DNA of 5,851 nt from contig CATPCO010000059.1 of the NCBI GenBank assembly GCA_955652925.1, forward strand, positions 1 through 5,851, read 5' to 3'. Within the stretch, counting starts at the first letter, position 1. Each line of letters starts with the position of its first letter. The position numbers were made by a program, and so were the translations under genes. This document shows positions 1 to 5,851 of the stretch, in pieces. Below the pieces are notes generated by a model. That model made no database searches and was not told where the DNA came from. It worked only from the letters and a program-made list of their open reading frames with translations. Source of the stretch: an uncultured Xanthobacteraceae bacterium (GTDB lineage Bacteria; Pseudomonadota; Alphaproteobacteria; Rhizobiales; Xanthobacteraceae).

Positions 1-227
1 CCCGCAGATTTTCGTCTGGGGGCTGCTGGTCGTGGGGGTCTGGTCGTGTCCGCATGGCTTGCTCGTGTCCGCACTGTGTCCGTCCCATTGACGGCACACC
101 GTGTCCGACCATGTAACCATGCTGTCTGGGTTTGTCTAGAGGAAAGCCTGATATTTCTGCGGGTTACGGCATGCGCCTTGTCAAAAGCGTGTACCGTCAA
201 AGGCTTGCGGAAGGGGCAAAAACAAAA
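1..227. other. Gene-poor stretch left of the tRNA fragment
   Basis: I see no supportable gene here. The stretch holds a short imperfect hairpin at the extreme left edge (1-22, a four-pair stem CAGA/TCTG extended by three C-G pairs after one mismatch), a twice-repeated TGGTCGTG (27-34 and 41-48) and four copies of GTGTCCG. The last bases before the tRNA fragment are A-rich (218-227) and cannot pair with the anticodon stem, so they are not tRNA sequence. By the orientation of the tRNA fragment this stretch would be the end of an integrated element, which is an inference. Confidence 0.5.
46..107 (+). repeat. Four direct copies of GTGTCCG
   Basis: The heptamer GTGTCCG occurs at 46-52, 65-71, 76-82 and 101-107, all in the same orientation, in just over 60 bases. 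The first two share a longer CGTGTCCGCA core (45-54 and 64-73). Clustered short direct repeats next to an attachment site could be arm-type sites for a recombinase, or transposase-binding repeats at the end of an insertion sequence. The sequence alone does not decide between these, and no transposase or integrase gene is in the window. Confidence 0.6.
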
Positions 228-272
228 CTACGAATCTGGGGGTCACAGGTTCGAATCCTGTCGGGCGCGCCA
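228..272 (+). tRNA. tRNA-Arg(ACG) 3' fragment, probable attachment site
   Basis: The 3' part of a tRNA can be read base by base. The anticodon loop CTACGAA lies at 228-234 with anticodon ACG at 230-232. The 3' anticodon-stem strand TCTGG is 235-239 and the variable loop GGGTC 240-244. The T arm is 245-261: stem ACAGG/CCTGT fully paired around the loop TTCGAAT. The 3' acceptor strand CGGGCGC is 262-268, the discriminator G is 269 and the encoded CCA is 270-272. The 5' half is missing: the preceding bases CAAAA cannot pair with TCTGG, and no GCGCCCG acceptor strand or D arm lies upstream. It cannot make a functional tRNA. An anticodon-loop-to-CCA fragment is the usual duplicated core when an integrase inserts an element into a tRNA 3' end. 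The intact gene should be at the other end of the element. Confidence 0.88.
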
Positions 273-304
273 TCTACCATTGGGTCCGTTCCAGACAAAG
301 GCTT

Positions 305-327
305 CGGTGCAGACAAACTCCGCACCG
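305..327. repeat. Small inverted repeat after the tRNA fragment
   Basis: CGGTGC (305-310) and GCACCG (322-327) form a perfect six-pair stem with an eleven-base loop. It lies 33 bases past the CCA end. There is no T run after it, so it is not a clear intrinsic terminator. Confidence 0.4.
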
Positions 328-330
328 TGA

Positions 331-358
331 TATGGCGCATCGACTTTGGTGCGCCATA
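331..358. repeat. Nine-pair perfect inverted repeat
   Basis: TATGGCGCA (331-339) and TGCGCCATA (350-358) are exact inverted copies separated by ten bases. It follows the smaller hairpin after three bases. It could be the old transcription terminator of the tRNA locus, but no T run follows on either strand; a protein-binding palindrome is equally possible. Confidence 0.5.
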
Positions 359-381
359 ACCGCGTCGGCGGCCAACCCACA

Positions 382-696
382 TCAAGGCCACGTGCGACCG
401 GTGGTGGTTAGAATCGAGAACTTTTCGCCTTGGGGGGAGGTCGCCTTGACGTAGCGGCGACGCGATTTCTTTCCTCCAATATCGAATTCTAGGTCACAAA
501 ACCCAAAGGAACCTAACGAACGGACGCCCGCCGCGTGAGGAACGGGCTCCGGCATCATAGGGGGAACGGCGAACGAGTAGTGCCCATCTTCATCGATCGT
601 GGGGCGCCCAATACTCTTTCGGGTCCGTGCCCGGCGGCCATTCCGGCTCCAAGCACGCTGTTGGAGGTCTCGCTGCATCAAAAAGTTTTGGAACAC
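382..696 (-). CDS. Possible small hypothetical protein (about 104 residues)
   Basis: I do not recognise this protein. The frame opens with GTG at 696; an ATG six codons later (678-676) is an alternative start, and neither has a convincing ribosome binding site. The first 35 residues are Arg-rich and of poor quality. From about residue 30 the text is more protein-like: a Pro-rich segment (AVPPMMPEPVP), a hydrophobic GSFGFCDLEFDIGG stretch and a basic KKSRRRYVKATSPQGEKF segment. A hand count gives about 63% G or C at third codon positions against about 50% at second positions, weak support for coding. It is divergent from the HNH gene, with 96 bases between them. No signal peptide or membrane segment is seen. 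It may be a real small gene, a degraded one, or chance. Confidence 0.35.
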   Translation of the reverse strand: MFQNFLMQRDLQQRAWSRNGRRARTRKSIGRPTIDEDGHYSFAVPPMMPEPVPHAAGVRSLGSFGFCDLEFDIGGKKSRRRYVKATSPQGEKFSILTTTGRTWP

Positions 697-792
697 TTCC
701 CCGCCGCGTTAAGGTCGCCAGCTAGATGGCCGTCAAGGTGAATCAACGACCTACGGCGACGAGATGCTCAAGTGTTCAGGATGTAGCGGGCA

Positions 793-1695
793 ATGGCGAA
801 AGCGGTCCTGGTCACCAAAATTGGCTCGATCTACGACGATTTACCGGAAGAGCGCTATCATTTTCCGCGCCAGTATCTCGGTCGTATGGAGTCCTGCGTT
901 GGCGATTGGATTATCTATTACGAGCCCGGACGGCTGACGGTAGAATCGGGTCGTCGCGCAGGGCGCCGCGCTTACTTTGCAACAGCGCGTGTCGACCATA
1001 TTGAGGCCGATCCAGCGCGACCAGATCACTTCTACGCCTTCGTTCAGGACTACCTCGAATTTGATCGCGCGGTGCCTTTCAAAGAAGGCCCCCATTACTA
1101 CGAGAGCAAGCTCAGCAATCTGGACGGAACAACAAACGCCGGCACGGCTCAGAATGCAGTCCGCCGTCTACCCGACCACGAGTACGATTTCATTCTGCAG
1201 GCCGGCTTTGCACCGGTCCTTACAGCGGAGCCTGATTCTGCGGGTCACAATGCTGGGCCCGGTCTCTCCGAGAAACCCTTGATATTCGATCGGCCGATCG
1301 TTGAGCGGCTCGTAGCTCGACCTTTTCGCGATGCTGCATTCGCTGTGGCTGTCAAGACAGCCTATCAAGACACCTGTGGAGTCACTGGCTTCAAGATCAT
1401 CAATGGTGGAGGTCGTTCGGAGGTCCAAGCTGCGCACATCCGACCAGTCGCCGATCGTGGCCCGGACTCTGTGCGAAATGGGATCGCGTTGTGCAGCACG
1501 ATGCATTGGATGTTCGATCGAGGCTTGATCTCGATCGACGACGACTTGTCGATTTTGGTGGCCCGTAACCGCGTGCCAGACACTGTGGCTCGGCTTATTA
1601 ACCCCGGCGGACGTCTTCGTGGTCCAGAGCGTGTCGATCTTCGCCCGCATCCGCATTTCCTCGCCTATCATCGACGGGAAGTCTTTAAAGGTTGA
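793..1695 (+). CDS. HNH endonuclease with an N-terminal accessory domain
   Basis: A 300-residue protein probably acting as a DNA-cleaving nuclease. Residues about 190-255 carry an HNH_2-type core: AAHIRP with His215, RNGIALC with Asn229, and MHWMFDRGLISID with His238. These match the ββα-metal fold, His215 being the expected general base and Asn229/His238 the structural and metal-binding positions. Cys195 and Cys234 are conserved-looking, but there is no paired CxxC zinc knuckle. Residues about 20-110 form a separate domain rich in aromatics (YHFPRQYLGRMES, GDWIIYYEP, AYFATARVDHI), recalling PUA/EVE-like base-reading domains; that resemblance is an inference. ATG 793 is the first possible start because an in-frame TAG ends at 786. 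The ribosome binding site is weak (AGCGGG at 785-790). No methyltransferase or partner gene is adjacent. A role in restriction or defence is likely from the family, but the target is unknown. Confidence 0.88.
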   Translation: MAKAVLVTKIGSIYDDLPEERYHFPRQYLGRMESCVGDWIIYYEPGRLTVESGRRAGRRAYFATARVDHIEADPARPDHFYAFVQDYLEFDRAVPFKEGPHYYESKLSNLDGTTNAGTAQNAVRRLPDHEYDFILQAGFAPVLTAEPDSAGHNAGPGLSEKPLIFDRPIVERLVARPFRDAAFAVAVKTAYQDTCGVTGFKIINGGGRSEVQAAHIRPVADRGPDSVRNGIALCSTMHWMFDRGLISIDDDLSILVARNRVPDTVARLINPGGRLRGPERVDLRPHPHFLAYHRREVFKG

Positions 1696-1708
1696 AGAAT
1701 GCCAGTTA

Positions 1709-1726
1709 TGGCGACGTTCTTCGCCA
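1709..1726. repeat. Hairpin between convergent genes
   Basis: TGGCGA (1709-1714) and TCGCCA (1721-1726) form a perfect six-pair stem with a six-base loop, 13 bases after the HNH stop codon. It lies between two genes that converge and could help end transcription from either side. No T run follows on either strand, so it is a weak terminator candidate at best. Confidence 0.35.
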
Positions 1727-1742
1727 GCATATTAACCGGCAG

Positions 1743-1789
1743 AGGAGGAGCGGAGTCCCATGAAAAAAGGAAATATCACGATGTTTTAG
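1743..1789 (+). other. Strong ribosome binding site and nine-codon open frame
   Basis: GAGGAGGAG (1743-1751) is followed nine bases later by ATG at 1760 and a frame reading MKKGNITMF, ending with TAG at 1787-1789. The translation start looks better than those of the real genes in the window, yet the frame stops at once. It may be the stranded front end of a lost gene, a tiny leader peptide with no gene behind it, or chance. The gene to its right runs on the opposite strand, so it leads into nothing. Confidence 0.3.
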
Positions 1790-1815
1790 CTCAAACAAAG
1801 AAAACGCATACCGCT

Positions 1816-3927
<2,112 letters not shown>

Positions 3928-4075
3928 AAATCTCCTGGCTGCGCTGAGGAGCGCCTGTTGGGCGAGTGGTGCCGAAAGATTAGTTCCGCCGTATAGCTGA
4001 TGACCAGGAGCCGGAGCCGCCTGGCTGGTCTGTCGTTTGTTCCCGTCGAGCCGGTTCGGACGCTAGGTCCTTACT
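3928..4075. other. Intergenic region upstream of the rpoD-type gene
   Basis: These 148 bases separate two minus-strand genes and should hold the promoter of the sigma gene. On the minus strand a TATACG (3991-3996) resembles a -10 box but has no convincing -35 partner. Two GGAAC motifs (3983-3987 and 4039-4043, minus strand) resemble the -35 half of a general-stress EcfG promoter, but no CGTT lies at the required distance. A four-pair stem GGAC/GTCC just after the upstream stop codon (4058-4070) is too short to call a terminator. Confidence 0.35.
3931..3936 (-). promoter_or_regulatory. Ribosome binding site of the rpoD-type gene
   Basis: On the minus strand AGGAGA is followed by TTT and the GTG start codon at 3927. 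No other start codon is available upstream in this frame before the open frame ends, so this site decides the start. The spacing is rather short. Confidence 0.7.
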
Positions 4076-5851
4076 TTATGGCATGTCCTGCGGGGAAAAG
4101 CTCGACCTATGTAACTGCACGCCATGCTCAGCATATTCATTCAGTCGATGAACTCGGCCGTTACCGGTTAACTCGGCAATTTTTTTCTCATGCGCGACAG
4201 CCGCGAGCGCACCAGTCGTCCGGGTGAGGAGGTCCAGGGCCGCATCGTCGTCGTCGCGGACCGGCTCAAGCGCCTGATCTCGGTAAGCCAGCGCGTCGGG
4301 ATCACGTTCTATCACGATCTTCATCAGCAGCAGACGGCCGATCGTAGCGGCGAGGATGGCGTGCTTGCTCAATGTTTCCCAGAGCAAACGAGGCCAGAAC
4401 ATCAAGGGATGCTCTCGCGGCAAGCCGGGCCTGCGCTCTGACGGATGCCGCAGGCGGAGGATGCCCGCCTGAAGCGGGTGTACATTTTCGAGCCGCACCG
4501 TAGTCGCGAATGTGAGCAGCACTTTTACCAAGCTGCCCAGCGGCTCCCCCGTTGTCGCCATGCGACGCAGCAGAGTCCGCATATGTTGCGGCGTGTAATA
4601 GAGTGACCAAGCTTCGCGATAGATCGCCTCCCACTCGTGCTCGCTCATTTTGGGATGCGCGGTACAGACATGCTCGACGTCGTACCTGTTGAGGTCTGCC
4701 TCCATCGCGACGCCCTTGTTCCAGAGCGCCTGATGATCCTCCGAGCCCGGGAGCGGTGTCAGGCAGAAGAATTCAAGAACGTCGACCGGCAGTTCCTTCT
4801 GGATGATCGCAATATCGCGCCTGATTGTCTGCGGCGTGTCTGCGGGAAAGCCGAGGATATACCCAGCAAGCGTGATGATGCCCTGCGCCTTCCAGGCAAG
4901 CAGCATCCGCCGGTACTCGGTGATTCTGTTCTGGCGCTTCTTCGCCGCGGCAAGATTGTCCGGATTGATATTCTCCAATCCGATAAAGACCCGTGTAACA
5001 CCGGCTCGTTTCGCCTTCTCCACGAAATTCGGGAGCTTGTGACACAAGGTATCCACCTGAATCATCAGGCCAAGCGGAATCCCCGCCTGCTCGCGCAACT
5101 CAATCAACCGGTCGAAGATCGCCTCCCACTCTCTGTTGCGCGCAAAATTGTCGTCGGTGATGAAAAACTTGTGAATGCCGTGAGCCCAATTGAGACGAAC
5201 GAGATCCTCAACGTCATCCGCTGAACGAAAGCGCGACTTGCGGCCCTGCACGTTGATGATGGTGCAGAATGAGCATTGATACGGACAACCGCGACCCGCG
5301 TCGAAACTGGTGCTCAGCCCGAGGGTCCGAGTCACATGCCGCTTCGGGAGAAATGGCACCGGCGTGCCTTGCAGCGAGGGGAGCTCCTGCAGGAAATTGT
5401 ATTCCGCGGCGAGGCGACCCTCTGCCGCGTCGCGTATCACAGCCCCGAACCGGCCTTCGGCCTCGCCCGCGAACATGGCGACCCCGAGGTTCCGGCAACT
5501 GTCCAGGTCGCCAGCGTGGCCATCCAGCATCGACAGGCACCCCGAAACGTGAAAGCCACCCATCACCACTGAAATTCCTGCCGCTTTGAATGGCCGTGCT
5601 ATGTCCAGGGCGCGGGGATACTGGTTCGACTGAACGCCGATCAGCGCTACGAGCCCGAAGTTATGGTGGTCCCGGAACCGGGCGAGCAGCGCAGTCACGT
5701 CGACGCGCGTGTTCGTCTCGTCAATTGCTTCAATGGCAATGGCAACGTCAGGCCCGAGAACGTGCCGCTTGGCGCAATCGTCGGCGATTGCATACATGGC
5801 AGCGAGCGAATTGGATGGGATCATCGCCCGCCACCAGCGGATCACATATCC
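4076..5851 (-). CDS. B12-binding radical SAM protein, N-terminus cut by the window edge
   Basis: An iron-sulfur enzyme expected to cleave S-adenosylmethionine to start radical chemistry. The frame is open to the right edge. GTG at 5845 is a possible start, but the codons before it read Gly-Tyr and remembered relatives have a GYV..W..x.IPSNSLA segment here, so the true start is probably outside. Counting from 5845: a cobalamin-binding-type Rossmann domain spans about 30-150 (GVQSNQYPRALDIARPF, then GGFHVSG at 96-102) without a DxHxxG lower-ligand motif. The radical SAM domain spans about 180-370, with the 4Fe-4S ligands C187, C191 and C194 (CPYQCSFC), then ITDDNFARN (229-237), GLENINP (289-295), GYILGFPADTP (328-338) and TPLPGSEDH (363-371). 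A C-terminal region of about 170-200 residues is not part of the core. Related proteins include methyltransferases and ring-forming enzymes; the substrate cannot be read from the sequence. Confidence 0.92.
   Translation of the reverse strand, partial: GYVIRWWRAMIPSNSLAAMYAIADDCAKRHVLGPDVAIAIEAIDETNTRVDVTALLARFRDHHNFGLVALIGVQSNQYPRALDIARPFKAAGISVVMGGFHVSGCLSMLDGHAGDLDSCRNLGVAMFAGEAEGRFGAVIRDAAEGRLAAEYNFLQELPSLQGTPVPFLPKRHVTRTLGLSTSFDAGRGCPYQCSFCTIINVQGRKSRFRSADDVEDLVRLNWAHGIHKFFITDDNFARNREWEAIFDRLIELREQAGIPLGLMIQVDTLCHKLPNFVEKAKRAGVTRVFIGLENINPDNLAAAKKRQNRITEYRRMLLAWKAQGIITLAGYILGFPADTPQTIRRDIAIIQKELPVDVLEFFCLTPLPGSEDHQALWNKGVAMEADLNRYDVEHVCTAHPKMSEHEWEAIYREAWSLYYTPQHMRTLLRRMATTGEPLGSLVKVLLTFATTVRLENVHPLQAGILRLRHPSERRPGLPREHPLMFWPRLLWETLSKHAILAATIGRLLLMKIVIERDPDALAYRDQALEPVRDDDDAALDLLTRTTGALAAVAHEKKIAELTGNGRVHRLNEYAEHGVQLHRSSFSPQDMP

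Noticed and set aside
1..112. Minus-strand frame open to the left edge, starting at an ATG at 112
   Set aside because: It gives 37 codons rich in His, Arg, Gln and Pro with no recognisable domain, no GC bias at third positions, and is built from the TGTCCG repeats.
132..391. Open frames on both strands over the tRNA fragment
   Set aside because: They read SQVRILSGAP on plus and DRIRTCDP on minus, well-known false protein text from translating tRNA 3' ends.
535..741. A 68-codon plus-strand frame before the HNH gene
   Set aside because: No recognisable protein features and no ribosome binding site; it overlaps the better minus-strand candidate.
3983..4043. Possible EcfG general-stress promoters (two GGAAC motifs, minus strand) ahead of the sigma gene
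   Set aside because: No CGTT-type -10 element is found at the expected spacing from either copy.
5843..5845. GTG as the start of the radical SAM protein
   Set aside because: The frame continues to the window edge and the residues before it (Gly-Tyr) fit the family pattern, so the start is more likely outside the window.

Overview
The window looks like chromosomal DNA of an alphaproteobacterium of the Rhizobiales, most like Bradyrhizobium and its relatives. The evidence is a GC-rich composition, an alphaproteobacterial-type RpoD with a long non-conserved region, a cobalamin-binding radical SAM protein of a type I associate with that group, and a tRNA-Arg(ACG) 3' end with encoded CCA. The genus is my inference from protein wording, not from a search.

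Layout. Positions 1-227 hold no gene I can support, but contain four TGTCCG-centred repeats. Positions 228-272 are the 3' part of a tRNA-Arg(ACG), from the anticodon loop to the CCA end, with no 5' half in front. This is the classic form of an attachment site left by a tyrosine-recombinase element that targets tRNA genes. By its orientation, the element should lie to the left and the older chromosome to the right. Positions 273-381 carry two small hairpins. A weak small hypothetical gene lies on the minus strand (382-696). Facing away from it is a plus-strand gene (793-1695) for an HNH endonuclease with an N-terminal domain I cannot name securely. A 120-base, partly AT-rich gap follows, with a nine-codon open frame behind a strong ribosome binding site.

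The right two thirds is minus strand. A complete sigma-70 gene of the RpoD group (1816-3927) is preceded by a radical SAM / B12-binding protein gene (4076 to the right edge) whose N-terminus lies outside the window. They are 148 bases apart and need not be co-transcribed.

How the genes fit together. No multi-gene system is evident. The HNH protein may be a solitary restriction or defence nuclease; no methyltransferase or partner gene is visible. The sigma factor differs from the usual proteobacterial RpoD in the normally near-invariant region 2.4/3.0 and may be a second RpoD rather than the housekeeping one. The most useful observations are the tRNA-fragment boundary, the unusual RpoD and the solitary HNH protein near an integration site.
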